A DNA stretch of 64,000 bases, from positions 101,820 through 165,819 of the forward strand of contig NZ_JAIOKB010000009.1 in NCBI RefSeq assembly GCF_019898765.1, given 5' to 3'. Positions 16,767 to 25,170 of this stretch are shown here, one piece after another; position 1 is the stretch's first letter, and every line of letters begins with the position of its first letter. The position numbers were made by a program, and so were the translations under genes. Source of the stretch: Sphingomonas yunnanensis. GTDB lineage: Bacteria; Pseudomonadota; Alphaproteobacteria; Sphingomonadales; Sphingomonadaceae. Below the pieces are notes generated by a model. It had not been told where the DNA came from and did no database searches. It saw nothing but the letters and a program-made list of their open reading frames with translations.

Positions 16767-17311
16767 ATAGATCGCAGCACGTTCATCCGAGCCTACCTCC
16801 GCGCCTCCACCTCTGAATGGGACGCGTCACGCACACGCGGTCCGCTGAATTCCTTCGCTGCGGAGCAAGGCTTCAAGATCGCGGCGCGCTACGTTGAAAA
16901 TGAGAGTGGGGCGAAGCTGTATTGGCCTGAGCTGTTCCGCCTGCTGGCCGACTGTGAGCCTGTTGACGTGCTGTTGGTGGAGCAGGTCGACCGGCTGTCT
17001 CGCCTCACCTCCTCGGACTGGCAGCGGCTGCGCGGTTTGATCGACGCCAAGCAGGTCCGCATCGTTGCACTGGACCTCCCGACATCGTGGAGCCTGACGG
17101 CGCCAGCCGAAGAGTTCACTGCCCGCATGTTCGCGGCGGTCAACGCCATGATGCTCGATGTCCACCCGCAATCCCTTGCAAGGGCTATGAGGATCTGCGT
17201 CGTCGCCAGGCCCAGGGCACTGCCAAGGCGAAGGCAACCGTGCCTTATAGAGGCCGTTCAGCGAATAACGCTGCAGCGCCGCAATCTCCCACCTCTGAGC
17301 GACGGCCGTAG
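16767..17311 (+). pseudogene. Frameshifted serine recombinase (resolvase family)
   Basis: The frame RSTFIRAYLRASTSEWDASR carries the catalytic serine region, then LLVEQVDRLSRLTSSDWQRL and AEEFTARMFAAVNAMMLD, all typical of a small-resolvase catalytic domain. The expected initiator is ATA (16767-16769) rather than ATG. Near 17165-17185 the reading frame shifts: the downstream KGYEDLRRRQAQGTAKAKAT and YRGRS stretch, normally the linker to the helix-turn-helix, is in another frame and ends at 17311. Frameshift, lost start and missing C-terminus indicate a dead gene. Confidence 0.8.
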
Positions 17312-17345
17312 CAGGCTGAAAATCATAGAACGCGAGCGGGTGTAG

Positions 17346-17698
17346 CCGCACCTTACTGGCGAAGATCGCTCGCGATCGCCGGCTGGTCAGAGCCGAGCCG
17401 GGCGCTGAAATGGCAAGCTAGGTATCGGCGGGTGCCCTCGCCTGCGCCTACCGATCATCATCCGCTTGCGAGGCTTGTCGCACCCACCCGATGACCGCGC
17501 GCGCGCTGACCCGTCGATCTGCAAGACTGTTCCGCAAGGTAGCGCTCCGACAACGCAGGCAGACCCCGATGTATCTGCCCCCCGTGAGCCGCACCGTTCG
17601 CGTACGTCCGGCATCGGTCGCCAACGACCAAACCAGAAGTGGGCATCGAAGTGGGCAAAATAGCCTGCTTTAGAGCTAAAGCACGATAAAATGGCGAT
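17346..17698. other. Gene-less left flank of the island
   Basis: No gene is seen. Near its right end two GTGGGCA words start at 17639 and 17651, 12 bp apart, in the same relation to the att core as the GTGGGAAC pair at 46645/46657 has to the tRNA. This suggests that this flank is the right end of another island of the same kind. Confidence 0.45.
17639..17656. promoter_or_regulatory. Paired GTGGGCA words (candidate integrase arm site)
   Basis: GTGGGCATCGAAGTGGGC is a pair of GTGGG words 12 bp apart, about 45 bp left of the left att core. Matching pairs lie at 17834/17846 and 46645/46657. Confidence 0.45.
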
Positions 17699-17713
17699 TT
17701 GGCGGAGACGGAG
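17699..17713. other. Left attachment site core (attL)
   Basis: TTGGCGGAGACGGAG is identical to 46719-46733, the last bases of the tRNA-Ser gene read on the plus strand. It lies 147 bp before the integrase start. The pair of direct repeats defines a 29-kb element. Confidence 0.82.
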
Positions 17714-17833
17714 TCTTTATAACTCGAGTTCACCAAAGCTCGCCACCGTGCGCACACCTACGCTTTTCCGCCATTTTCTTCCTGATGTCGTTCATAGCCG
17801 TCTGTTGACGATCGCGCACAGCCGAGCCATAAA

Positions 17834-17851
17834 GTGGGAACGGATGTGGGA
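17834..17851. promoter_or_regulatory. Paired GTGGGAA words before the integrase gene
   Basis: GTGGGAACGGATGTGGGAAT lies 9-26 bp before the integrase start, again with GTGGG words 12 bp apart. It could be an arm-type integrase site that also gives autoregulation, since it overlaps the probable promoter or leader. Confidence 0.45.
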
Positions 17852-17859
17852 ATGGATGG

Positions 17860-19044
17860 GTGATGGGGAAGCTGACGGCGCTGAAGGCGAAGGCGCTGCG
17901 TGCGCCCGGCCGTCACAGCGACGGCAACGGGCTGACGCTCTTCATCAAGGACAGCGGTGCCAAGTCGTGGGTGCTGCGCATCCAGGTCAACGGCAAGCGC
18001 CGCGACATCGGCCTTGGCTCCTTCGACACCGTCTCGCTGGCGGAGGCGCGCGAGAAGGCTGACGACATTCGCAAGCAGTTTCGCAACGGCATCGACCCGG
18101 TGGCGGCCAAGCGGGCCGTCATCACGGCGGCGCCCACCATCCCGACCTTCCGCGAGGCTGCTTCGATCGCTCATGGCGAGCATAAGGGAGGTTGGAAGAA
18201 CGCCAAGCACAAGGCGCAGTGGCTCTCGTCGCTTGAGGCGTATGCCTTTCCCCTCATCGGCGACGTGCCCGTCCACGAGGTCGACGGCCCCGCGATACGA
18301 GACCTGCTTGCGAAGATCTGGTTGTCGAAGCCAGAGACCGCCCGACGGGTGCGCCAACGGATAGGTACTGTGTTGGATTGGGCGTATGCCAAGGGCTACC
18401 GGCAAGCGGAGGCGCCAACCCGCTCGGTCACGAAGGGCCTCCCCAAGCAGCCGAAGAAGGACAGCCACTTCGCAGCGCTGCCTTACGAGCAGGCGCCAGC
18501 TGTGTATGCGCAGCTCAGCTCAGCCGAGTCGATTGGTCGCCTCGCGTTGCGCTTCTTGATCCTCACTGCCGCTCGCTCAGGTGAGGTCCGCGGCACATGC
18601 TGGCGAGAGATCGACCTCGAGCAGCAGCTGTGGACAATCCCGGGTGATCGGATGAAGGCTGGCAAGACGCACATCGTGCCGTTGCAGCCAGCAGCGATCG
18701 AGATTCTCGACACGATGGCGCGCATGTACGGTACCGCGCCTGATCAAACCGTGTTCCCTGGCAGGAGCAACAAGCAGCTCTCTGACATGACACTGACGAA
18801 GGTGCTACGTGACGGCTTTGTTGGTGACATCACCGTGCATGGCTTCCGCTCCACGTTTCGCGATTGGGCGGCCGAGCAGACGGACGTGGCCGGCGACGTC
18901 GTGGAGGCGGCGTTGGCTCACGCTGTTCAGAACAAGGTGGAGGCGGCTTACCGCCGCACCAACTATCTCGAGAAGCGTCGTGGGCTGATGCTCGCCTGGT
19001 CGAATCACTTGCTCACGACTCTGGCGGCGAATCAGACTGACTGA
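17860..19044 (+). CDS. int: P4-type tyrosine integrase
   Basis: The protein is 394 aa from a GTG at 17860 (or 393 from the ATG at 17863). The N-terminus (LTALKAKALRAPGRHSDGNG and LTLFIKDSGAKSWVLRIQVN) is the DUF4102 arm-binding domain of P4/CP4-57 integrases. The catalytic domain shows R in AARSGEVRG near residue 240, HGFRSTFRDWAAEQ (H-x-x-R), H in ALAHAVQNKVEAAY and the nucleophilic Tyr in the same stretch, then KRRGLMLAWSNHL. It inserts and excises the element at the 3' end of tRNA-Ser. Excision would need a directionality factor; the AlpA-like protein encoded at 19430 is the candidate. Confidence 0.96.
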   Translation: MMGKLTALKAKALRAPGRHSDGNGLTLFIKDSGAKSWVLRIQVNGKRRDIGLGSFDTVSLAEAREKADDIRKQFRNGIDPVAAKRAVITAAPTIPTFREAASIAHGEHKGGWKNAKHKAQWLSSLEAYAFPLIGDVPVHEVDGPAIRDLLAKIWLSKPETARRVRQRIGTVLDWAYAKGYRQAEAPTRSVTKGLPKQPKKDSHFAALPYEQAPAVYAQLSSAESIGRLALRFLILTAARSGEVRGTCWREIDLEQQLWTIPGDRMKAGKTHIVPLQPAAIEILDTMARMYGTAPDQTVFPGRSNKQLSDMTLTKVLRDGFVGDITVHGFRSTFRDWAAEQTDVAGDVVEAALAHAVQNKVEAAYRRTNYLEKRRGLMLAWSNHLLTTLAANQTD

Positions 19045-19429
19045 AAAGCATTCAGTCATCCACGTCCCGTGATGACATAGATCCCGTTGTAGCAACGCGA
19101 CAGGCCCATGCTCCCCGACAGGGCTTTGCGCCTGCCAACTCCGATCGATGCAGGCGGTTACCTCAGTAGCCGCCACTACGTCACCGCGAGTCATGCGAGA
19201 GCGGCAATCGCCTGAAGCGCTTACTTCGAATACGACTTGGCGGCAGCCGGTACCGTGCGGTCCCAACCCGCGCGATCCCGCACGCCAAAAACCCCCCATT
19301 TTTTTAAAATTATTTGAAAAATTAGGGGCTTTTTCTTCCGCTCCGAGCGATGCAGAAGCGTCCCCGTCAGCAGCAACGCCAATTGCGGCTAGTTACCTGA
19401 CAGTAAACACTAGTTAACAGGAAATTACC
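19045..19429. other. Gap between integrase and AlpA-like gene, with hairpin
   Basis: No gene is seen. The stretch turns sharply A+T-rich and carries a large hairpin at 19287-19334. It probably holds the promoter of the replication operon and possibly its origin. Confidence 0.5.
19287..19334. promoter_or_regulatory. A+T-rich stem-loop (terminator or origin-like element)
   Basis: AAAAACCCC pairs with GGGGCTTTTT, and inside it ATTTTT pairs with AAAAAT, giving a long stem around an A+T loop. The T-tract after the G-run would make an intrinsic terminator for the integrase transcript. In a satellite-like element such a sequence before the primase genes could equally be a replication origin. Confidence 0.5.
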
Positions 19430-19600
19430 ATGCATGCAATCAGCATGTCCGTGGATGATGCCTGCCGCTTTATCGGCATCAAACGGACCAAGCTTTTCCA
19501 GCTTCTCAAAGACAATTCGCTCACCAGAGTTCGGCTGGGCGGGAAGACGCTCGTTCTCACGAGCAGCATTATTAGTTTCATTGAACGGAGTGTCGCGTGA
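19430..19600 (+). CDS. AlpA/excisionase-like small DNA-binding protein
   Basis: This 56-aa frame begins MHAISMSVDDACRFIGIKRT and continues KLFQLLKDNSLTRVRLGGKT, a helix-turn-helix of the MerR/excisionase type in which the second helix (KRTKLFQLL) reads DNA. The ATG follows CAGGAAATTACC. Its TGA overlaps the ATG of the primase gene (TGATG at 19598-19602), so the two are coupled. In P4-like islands such proteins switch on or direct integrase action; here it may also regulate the replication operon. Too short for most gene finders. Confidence 0.82.
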   Translation: MHAISMSVDDACRFIGIKRTKLFQLLKDNSLTRVRLGGKTLVLTSSIISFIERSVA

Positions 19601-20697
19601 TGTCCTATGGAACGTACGAGAGCGACTGGGACGCTCACGAGTATGCTGCGGCGATCAAAGCGCGCTTCTCCATCGTGGCGGTGATCGGCGAGACGGTTCG
19701 ACTGAAGAAGGTTGGCAAGGAGTTCAAGGGTCGTTGCCCTTTCCATGACGACAAGACGCCGAGCCTCTCAGTCCGCGAAGACTGGGGCTGGTTTAGGTGC
19801 TTCGGCTGCGAGGCCGCCGGGGACGTGATCAACTTCGTTCAGAGGAGCGAGAACCTGACCTTCTTCGAAGCTATGCGAAAGCTCGAGATGGGCACCTATG
19901 TCCCACGGCCTCCTCTGACATTCGAACCACGCGACGACGATCGCATCAGGATCGCGCGCGAGATGTGGGCGGCCGCCCGCCCCATTGAGGACACTCCAGC
20001 GATGAAATATCTCGAGAGCCGCGGCTTCCCCTCTCCCTTCATCGCCGACCAGGAGAACCTTCGATCCTCCAATCTGTCCATTGATGGCTCCGCCAAAAAG
20101 CATCCCGTGCTGATGGCGGCTGCTCGCAGCGTGGACGGTGAGATTACCGCGGTTCAGTGCACCTTCCTCACCGAAGAAGGCGCCAAGCTGCAGGAGAGTA
20201 GCCGTCGCAGCTATGGTGTGATCGCTGGTAGTGCGATCAGGCTCCAGTCGGTCGCTGGCGCTACCAGCGAGCCGTCCGATGTGTGGCTGTGTGAGGGCCT
20301 GGAGGACGGCCTTTCGCTTGCGAGGCTATACGAAGAGGCAACCGTGTGGGCCACCCTCGGGGCAGGCAATCTGCCCAACATCACGCTACCGAGCAGCTGT
20401 AGCGAAGTCACTATTGCCGGAGACAATGACGAGAGTGGACGCAAGGCTTCGGAGCTGGCGGTGCGTCGCTATGGCAATGAAGGATACGAGGTGAAGACGA
20501 ATTTCCCTCCAGCAGATTTCAAAGACTGGAACGAGTTCCTCATGCATTGGGAATTCGAGGAGGAAGACGGAGAGGGCAATAAGCTACCTTGGCGCTACTG
20601 GTATGATGGCGACGCCTTTGATGAGGAAGGTGCCTGCCTAGGCCTGTCGTTCCCGCCTGAGCTGCGCACAGCGGCCAACTTCAAGGCACCATTGTGA
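19597..20697 (+). CDS. DnaG-type primase with CHC2 zinc finger and Toprim domain
   Basis: The 366-aa protein starts at the GTG at 19597 or the ATG at 19600. Near residues 44-72 CPFHDDKTPSLSV and FRCFGCEAAGDVINFV form a CHC2 zinc ribbon. A Toprim domain follows at about 230-290 with LCEGLEDGLSLARLY (Glu), a GAGNL strand and IAGDNDESG (D-x-D). It would prime DNA synthesis for the island. Its last codons overlap the start of the DUF3987 gene (20694-20697). The combination marks the element as able to start its own replication, like a phage satellite. Confidence 0.92.
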   Translation: MMSYGTYESDWDAHEYAAAIKARFSIVAVIGETVRLKKVGKEFKGRCPFHDDKTPSLSVREDWGWFRCFGCEAAGDVINFVQRSENLTFFEAMRKLEMGTYVPRPPLTFEPRDDDRIRIAREMWAAARPIEDTPAMKYLESRGFPSPFIADQENLRSSNLSIDGSAKKHPVLMAAARSVDGEITAVQCTFLTEEGAKLQESSRRSYGVIAGSAIRLQSVAGATSEPSDVWLCEGLEDGLSLARLYEEATVWATLGAGNLPNITLPSSCSEVTIAGDNDESGRKASELAVRRYGNEGYEVKTNFPPADFKDWNEFLMHWEFEEEDGEGNKLPWRYWYDGDAFDEEGACLGLSFPPELRTAANFKAPL

Positions 20698-22238
20698 TGA
20701 CCACGCTTATCGCACCACCGGAGCCGGTCAGAGTGGACATCGCTTCGCTGTGGCCGGACCCAGCGCCGCTGCCGTCGCGACTGCTGCCTGTTGAACCCTT
20801 CTATCCTGAGATGCTCCCCACCGGTTTGCGCCGGTGGGGAGAGGACATCGCCTCGCGCATGAACGTGCCGCTCGATTTCGTCGGTATTCCAGCGATGATC
20901 GCAGCTGGCTCCCTCATCGGCAAACGCGTCGGCATCCGTCCGGAGGTCAACACCGACTGGACGGAGGTGGCCAACCTTTGGGGAGCCATCGTCGGGCCGC
21001 CCGGCGCCATGAAGTCGCCTGCGGTGGCGGAGGCGTTCGCGCCGCTCCGTCATTTCGAGGCTGCAGCAGCAAAGGACTATGAACGCGAGAAGGAGGAGTA
21101 TGACAACGCACAATGGTTCTTCGATGCACAGGAGAAGCAGGCACGTGGATCGATCATGGCCCGGCTCAAGGACCCTGAGGACGGCGCGGTTCAGTTCGAC
21201 GCGCTGAACCTGCGTAGGGAGCTGGGCCCGCCTGAGCCGCCGGCGCAGAAGCGCTTCATCGTCAATGATGCCACGCCGGAGAAGCTGGGTGAGCTGTGTC
21301 GCGCCAACCCGATGGGGCTCATGTATCACCGGGACGAGCTGCTCTCCCTGTTCAAGGATCTCGAGCAGGATGAGAAGGCGACTGGTCGCGCGTTCATGAT
21401 GACCGCGTGGAGTGGACAGGAGGCTTACACCTTCGACCGCATCGGTCGCGGGACCATTCGGATCGAGAGCGTCAACCTGTCGGTGTTTGGGACCACGCAG
21501 CCCACGAAGCTCGCCGCCTATCTACAGAACTCGATCAGGAGCTTCGACGATGGCATGTGCCAGCGCCTACAGCTGCTAGCCTGGCCGGACTGCGGATCGA
21601 AGTTCGTCGATTGCGATCGCAGGCGGGATCAAGAGGCTCGTGAGGCGGCAATGCGCTGCTACCAGTCGCTTCAGTGTCTCGAACCAGAAGCTCGCGAGTG
21701 CCAGATAGATCCGTTCGATGTCGTGCCGTACCTGCGCTTCGATGCGGACGCTCAGGCTGCCTTCAAGGCATGGCGTGAGAAGCTCGAGGCCAAGGTCCGT
21801 GATCCGGACCTCTCTCCAGCCCTCCAATCGCACTTTGCCAAGTACCGGGGGCTGGCACCGCGCCTAGCGTTGATCTGGCACCTGGCAAGCGAGGGCTATG
21901 GCCCTGTGACAAGGGCGGCTTGGGAGATGGCGCAGCTTTGGATGACGTATCTCACCTCTCATGCAGAGCGTGCATATGGTGCGATCGACACTGACAAGAC
22001 TGACACAGCGGCTCGGATCATGCGCAGGGTGACAAAGGGCGATTTGCCCGCTCAGTTCACGGCACGCGACGTGTATCGCAACTGCTGGTCCGGGCTGAAG
22101 GACCGGGAGGGCGTCGAACACGCACTCAAGATGCTGACGGACTACGACTGGCTGTCTGCCGATCGGCAGCTGACCGGAGGCATGCCGAAGGTGCTGTACA
22201 CGCCCAATCCAAAGGCGCTGAAGCAGACTATCCACTGA
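20694..22238 (+). CDS. DUF3987 (YfjI-like) replication-associated protein
   Basis: The 514-aa protein has the DUF3987 pattern: an N-terminal WGEDIASRMNVPLDFVGIPA, then a GPPGAMKSPAVAEAF loop (Walker A-like) near residue 100, DATPEKLGELCRANPMGLMY, a DELLSLFKDLEQD segment (Walker B-like) and GTTQPTKLAAYL. Members are found next to primases in phages and islands and are thought to act as helicase-like or primase-helper ATPases. The start overlaps the primase stop. The C-terminal MRRVTKGDLPAQFTARDVYR region looks like a winged helix. Confidence 0.86.
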   Translation: MMTTLIAPPEPVRVDIASLWPDPAPLPSRLLPVEPFYPEMLPTGLRRWGEDIASRMNVPLDFVGIPAMIAAGSLIGKRVGIRPEVNTDWTEVANLWGAIVGPPGAMKSPAVAEAFAPLRHFEAAAAKDYEREKEEYDNAQWFFDAQEKQARGSIMARLKDPEDGAVQFDALNLRRELGPPEPPAQKRFIVNDATPEKLGELCRANPMGLMYHRDELLSLFKDLEQDEKATGRAFMMTAWSGQEAYTFDRIGRGTIRIESVNLSVFGTTQPTKLAAYLQNSIRSFDDGMCQRLQLLAWPDCGSKFVDCDRRRDQEAREAAMRCYQSLQCLEPEARECQIDPFDVVPYLRFDADAQAAFKAWREKLEAKVRDPDLSPALQSHFAKYRGLAPRLALIWHLASEGYGPVTRAAWEMAQLWMTYLTSHAERAYGAIDTDKTDTAARIMRRVTKGDLPAQFTARDVYRNCWSGLKDREGVEHALKMLTDYDWLSADRQLTGGMPKVLYTPNPKALKQTIH

Positions 22239-22670
22239 AAGGCGGGGCAGTGACCGAAACAATGGTCGCTGCCCACCCCGCCGCCTGGGGGTCCGATTGG
22301 GGTACCACCCGCCCTTTTCTACCTCACGCACCTTACGCGGGATTGGGGAGAAAGGGGGTGCCTTCGACATCGGACCGCGCGCTTTTCCTCACTTTTCCAG
22401 AGAGGATCTCGATCCTGTGGGGAGAGAGCGAGAGTGAGGATCCTGGCCTCCTCAGACACGATCAGCCGATCGCCAACGAGCAGCGCTTCTTCCACACGCA
22501 ACCTTCGTCGAAAAGGATTGATCACAGTAACTTAGGGAACCGGCCCGATCTCGCTCGGTTGTGCGAGTGACCGTAGCCGACCCCAATAGCCGCGGTTCGA
22601 TTGGCGCCTCGCTGCTCTTCCCCCCCCCCAAGATCGGCGGGGCGCCACTCACCCCGCCGTCTCGAGCAAC
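22239..22670. other. Stretch without a reliable gene
   Basis: A 106-codon plus-strand frame (22250-22570, GTG start after AAAGGCGGGG) could be read directly after the DUF3987 gene but has no recognisable motif and is proline- and arginine-rich. A run of ten C lies at 22620-22629. Otherwise nothing is seen. Confidence 0.35.
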
Positions 22671-22853
22671 TTACTCTGCGAGCGCAGCCTTTTGCGCGCG
22701 CGAGCGCAGGAAGGCTTCGCCGCGCTCCGCCATTCGGTCCCACGTCGCGGCCGATTGCAGGTGGCGCTCCTGAACCCGTGCCAGATCAGTGGCGGCAGCC
22801 GCGCGCCGCTCGACCTCGGCGCGTTGCCGGCAGAACTTCGGATCTTCGTTCAT
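22671..22853 (-). CDS. Small charged hypothetical protein
   Basis: The 60-aa protein MNEDPKFCRQRAEVERRAAA... is almost wholly helical, with alternating Arg, Ala and Glu, and resembles short sphingomonad proteins that begin DP.(Y/F)CR.RA..ER.AA. A strong GGGAGGAA lies 5 nt before the ATG. No function is known. Confidence 0.7.
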   Translation of the reverse strand: MNEDPKFCRQRAEVERRAAAATDLARVQERHLQSAATWDRMAERGEAFLRSRAQKAALAE

Positions 22854-23009
22854 GATTGTTCCTCCCGCGTTACAAACGCAAGCTGGAGATCATGGATGCG
22901 ACCGGCAATCTCGTTTCAACGCAGCCGCTTAGCAAGCTGGCTCGTTCGAGACGGCTGAACCCGGCCGAGGCTTTGATCGTTTTCAGGGGCGAACGATCAG
23001 GAGCGTACC

Positions 23010-23210
23010 ATGGCTGACGACAAGACGAACCGCGGTGAGCCGGACCGCTCTCGGGTTTCGGGTAGCGAGCCGTATGAGGTCGAGTACTTCGCGTCCAAGC
23101 ACGGGCTGAGCCAGGAGCAGGCCCGCGAGCTGATCGCCAGGGTGGGTAATGACCGCGAGAAGCTCGACGCGGCCGCAGAAGGGATCAAAGGCGATCGCCG
23201 AAGCGGCTAG
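23010..23210 (+). CDS. DUF3606 domain protein
   Basis: The 66-aa protein contains SGSEPYEVEYFASKHGLSQE followed by QARELIARVGNDREKLDAAA, the diagnostic DUF3606 pattern. These small proteins are common in sphingomonads and rhizobia, often on mobile DNA; the role is unknown. AGGAGC precedes the ATG by 5 nt. Confidence 0.88.
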   Translation: MADDKTNRGEPDRSRVSGSEPYEVEYFASKHGLSQEQARELIARVGNDREKLDAAAEGIKGDRRSG

Positions 23211-23366
23211 TCGGCCGCTCCGGCGTTTGCCCGATCGCTCGCTACCGCGGTTGTGGCGAGCTGGTTGAACTGCCCTGCTGATTGGCGGCGCCGGTGCGGC
23301 TCGACCGGTTCTTTTCGCGCGAGCTGGTGGAGCCCTGACCAGAGCGACGTGAGCCCGACGAAGCGC

Positions 23367-23573
23367 TCATCCCCCCTGGCTGCCCGTCGACATGCCAGCG
23401 GAGGTACCGCCAGCTCCGCTACCGCCCTGGCCGGTGTTAGAGCCGCTGGCGGTGCCGCCTGTCGTCGTTCCGGCGGAGCCGCCAGTAGTGCCGGAATCTC
23501 CGCTCGTCTGTGCTGTGGCGCTCGTTGCAAGACCCGCCGCTACCGCGACGGCTACTATCGTTGTCCAACGCAT
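23367..23573 (-). CDS. Small exported Gly/Ser/Thr-rich protein
   Basis: Residues 1-22 (MRWTTIVAVAVAAGLATSAT and AQ) are a signal peptide with an AxA cleavage site. The remaining 46 residues are almost only Gly, Ser and Thr (GTTGGSAGTTTGGTASGSNT). Low-complexity proteins of this type are frequent small secreted or periplasmic products in sphingomonads. No function can be assigned. Confidence 0.6.
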   Translation of the reverse strand: MRWTTIVAVAVAAGLATSATAQTSGDSGTTGGSAGTTTGGTASGSNTGQGGSGAGGTSAGMSTGSQGG

Positions 23574-23766
23574 GATCGATCCTCTCGTTAGGTCCGGTCA
23601 AAACGATCGGCGCTCGCCGGCTCTCCTGCCTCCGGCGACAAAACCAGGCTATATCAAGTCGTTAGTCGATGTTGGATTCCAGCCGAACTACCATCCTGAT
23701 CGATTTTGGGTCAGCGATCGGCATGTTCGTGGCGGCACTCACAAGCGACCACCTCGTTAGTGCGCT

Positions 23767-23949
23767 GTGAGTGATGAGCGTATTGTGGCGGTAGCGCTGC
23801 TGACCCAGCATGATCTGAATGTGCTGGGGCAAGGCTTTCGGCAGAGCTATCGCGTGCACGATACGGATGGCTTCAAGGACCTACTCGCTCAATTGGACGG
23901 CATCGAGGCTGTAAAGCTGCCACCACCCAAGGTGCCGGATCGCTCTTAA
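23767..23949 (+). CDS. Small hypothetical protein
   Basis: A 60-aa frame with a GTG start reads MSDERIVAVALLTQHDLNVL then GQGFRQSYRVHDTDGFKDLL and ends AVKLPPPKVPDRS. It has a balanced composition and a compact a/b look, and resembles short sphingomonad proteins of unknown role. It lies in the row of small cargo genes after the replication module. Confidence 0.55.
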   Translation: MSDERIVAVALLTQHDLNVLGQGFRQSYRVHDTDGFKDLLAQLDGIEAVKLPPPKVPDRS

Positions 23950-23955
23950 CAGGCG

Positions 23956-24147
23956 TCAGACCAGGTCGCGGCCGAGCCGATAGCCTCTGTGCCAGGCGTC
24001 ATGTTCATGAGAGCCACTGGCGTACGGGCACCGCGGCGTTACGCCCGACGAACGCTCACCGCATTCGCGGCCTTCGACAAACGCCTGCGCCACGGTCACC
24101 GGCGATTGAGCGTACGGCGATGTGCTGGAGCGCTGGTCGACGAACAT
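23956..24147 (-). CDS. Ribosome modulation factor-like protein
   Basis: The 63-aa protein has AFVEGRECGERSSGVTPRCP followed by Y and then DAWHRGYRLGRDL, the G-R-x-x-G...CPY...W-x-x-G-Y-x-x-G-R pattern of RMF and related small proteins. RMF binds 30S subunits and helps make resting 100S ribosomes. CGGAG lies 6 nt before the ATG. Such RMF-like proteins are also found on plasmids and islands, where the role is less clear. Confidence 0.68.
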   Translation of the reverse strand: MFVDQRSSTSPYAQSPVTVAQAFVEGRECGERSSGVTPRCPYASGSHEHDAWHRGYRLGRDLV

Positions 24148-24186
24148 GAGGAGCTCCGTTTGTAAGCGGCAGCTTCCTATTTGCTG

Positions 24187-24459
24187 TCATGCGCCGTCGT
24201 GCTTTGGAATGGCAACGACGCCGTCCTGTTTATATAGCAGCCAGGACGGGAGGTCGAGTCGAACCTCGCTGAACACTAATTGACTGATCTCGCTCAACGA
24301 GGCTGTAAGAACGCCGTCTGCTTGAAAGCGCTCGAGAGTGGCGCAAGCTATCCGATTGCTAATAGACGGCCCTCGGAAGGAGCATCGGCGCTCATCTCGG
24401 CTTAACCGACCTGTCGTACCATCCTCACCGCACCCTGATTCGATCCAGCGGGAACTTTC
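24187..24459 (-). other. Open frame continuing after the pYEATS stop codon
   Basis: Directly after the TAA of the pYEATS gene the same reading frame stays open for about 90 codons to a TGA at 24187-24189. Its end reads ACATLERFQADGVLTASLSE then ISQLVFSEVRLDLPSWLLYK and QDGVVAIPKHDGA, which looks like real protein. No ATG or GTG begins it in frame. It could be a decayed C-terminal extension, a readthrough tail or a remnant of another gene. Confidence 0.4.
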
Positions 24460-25035
24460 TTATTGCAGAGGTTTGAGCTCGATGAAGCGACTTAAGGTGG
24501 TTTGCCGGCCGTCGTAGAAATGTATCCTCGCCATGGCTAAAAAGGAGCCAACCGCACCGACCTTTACGGCAAACTGCTTTGATCGATCCGTCGACTCGAA
24601 GACTGCGTCATCCCAACCTACGCCGAGGAAGTGTTCGACGCGATCGACGTGCTCAAGCGCGTTGAAGTGCCCCGTGAGGTATAATGCCACCCCATACGAA
24701 TCCAGCGCTGACCGTCTCGGATAAACGTAGTGGGTTAGGAACGCGAAGTGGCAGTCCTTCTGCTGTTGAAGAATTTCCTTCTGCCGCTCTGGATCACTCG
24801 TGATCGTAGTTTTTCCAGCTTGCCTCTCCTCGACAGGCTGTCCGACGAAACCAACCACGTCCAATGAAGCGAACTTAAATGGTCCGAGCTCGAACCCGGT
24901 CCCTGCCCTAGCTCGGTCAGCCGCCGCAGCAAGCACCGTACGGAGTTCGCTGCGCCAAACATAGACAATCACTGCGATTAGCCCAATCCAGCCCAAACTG
25001 GCAATGCCCTCAAGCAACTTGCCCGCGTCTTCCAT
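24460..25035 (-). CDS. Membrane-anchored pYEATS-domain protein
   Basis: From the ATG at 25035 (after AGGGGC) the protein is 191 aa; a TTG at 25101 would add 22 residues but has no ribosome binding site. A single membrane helix (GWIGLIAVIVYVW) sits near the N-terminus, followed by a linker and a C-terminal domain LYLTGHFNALEHVDRVEHFL, GVGWDDAVFES and AVKVGAVGSFLAMARIHFYD, ending LSRFIELKPLQ. This fits the prokaryotic YEATS (pYEATS) b-sandwich, described in membrane-linked bacterial conflict systems and likely to recognise a ligand. It is the last of three minus-strand genes with a pore-former and a protease and could serve as the membrane sensor or regulator. Confidence 0.65.
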   Translation of the reverse strand: MEDAGKLLEGIASLGWIGLIAVIVYVWRSELRTVLAAAADRARAGTGFELGPFKFASLDVVGFVGQPVEERQAGKTTITSDPERQKEILQQQKDCHFAFLTHYVYPRRSALDSYGVALYLTGHFNALEHVDRVEHFLGVGWDDAVFESTDRSKQFAVKVGAVGSFLAMARIHFYDGRQTTLSRFIELKPLQ

Positions 25036-25170
25036 AAGCGTTGCCCCTAAGTCGGATACGAAAGCTGAGATTTTGCGAGACGCGCTAGCTTTAACGCTCA
25101 AGGTGGTTAGATGTAAGGCTTTTTACGTCACGGTGTTGAGGAGGAATGTCTGCTGATAGCGGCTTGATCA

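Noticed and set aside
22250..22570. 106-codon frame after the DUF3987 gene
   Set aside because: A GTG start with a fair ribosome site, but the translation has no motif and unusual Pro/Arg/Trp content; not called as a gene.
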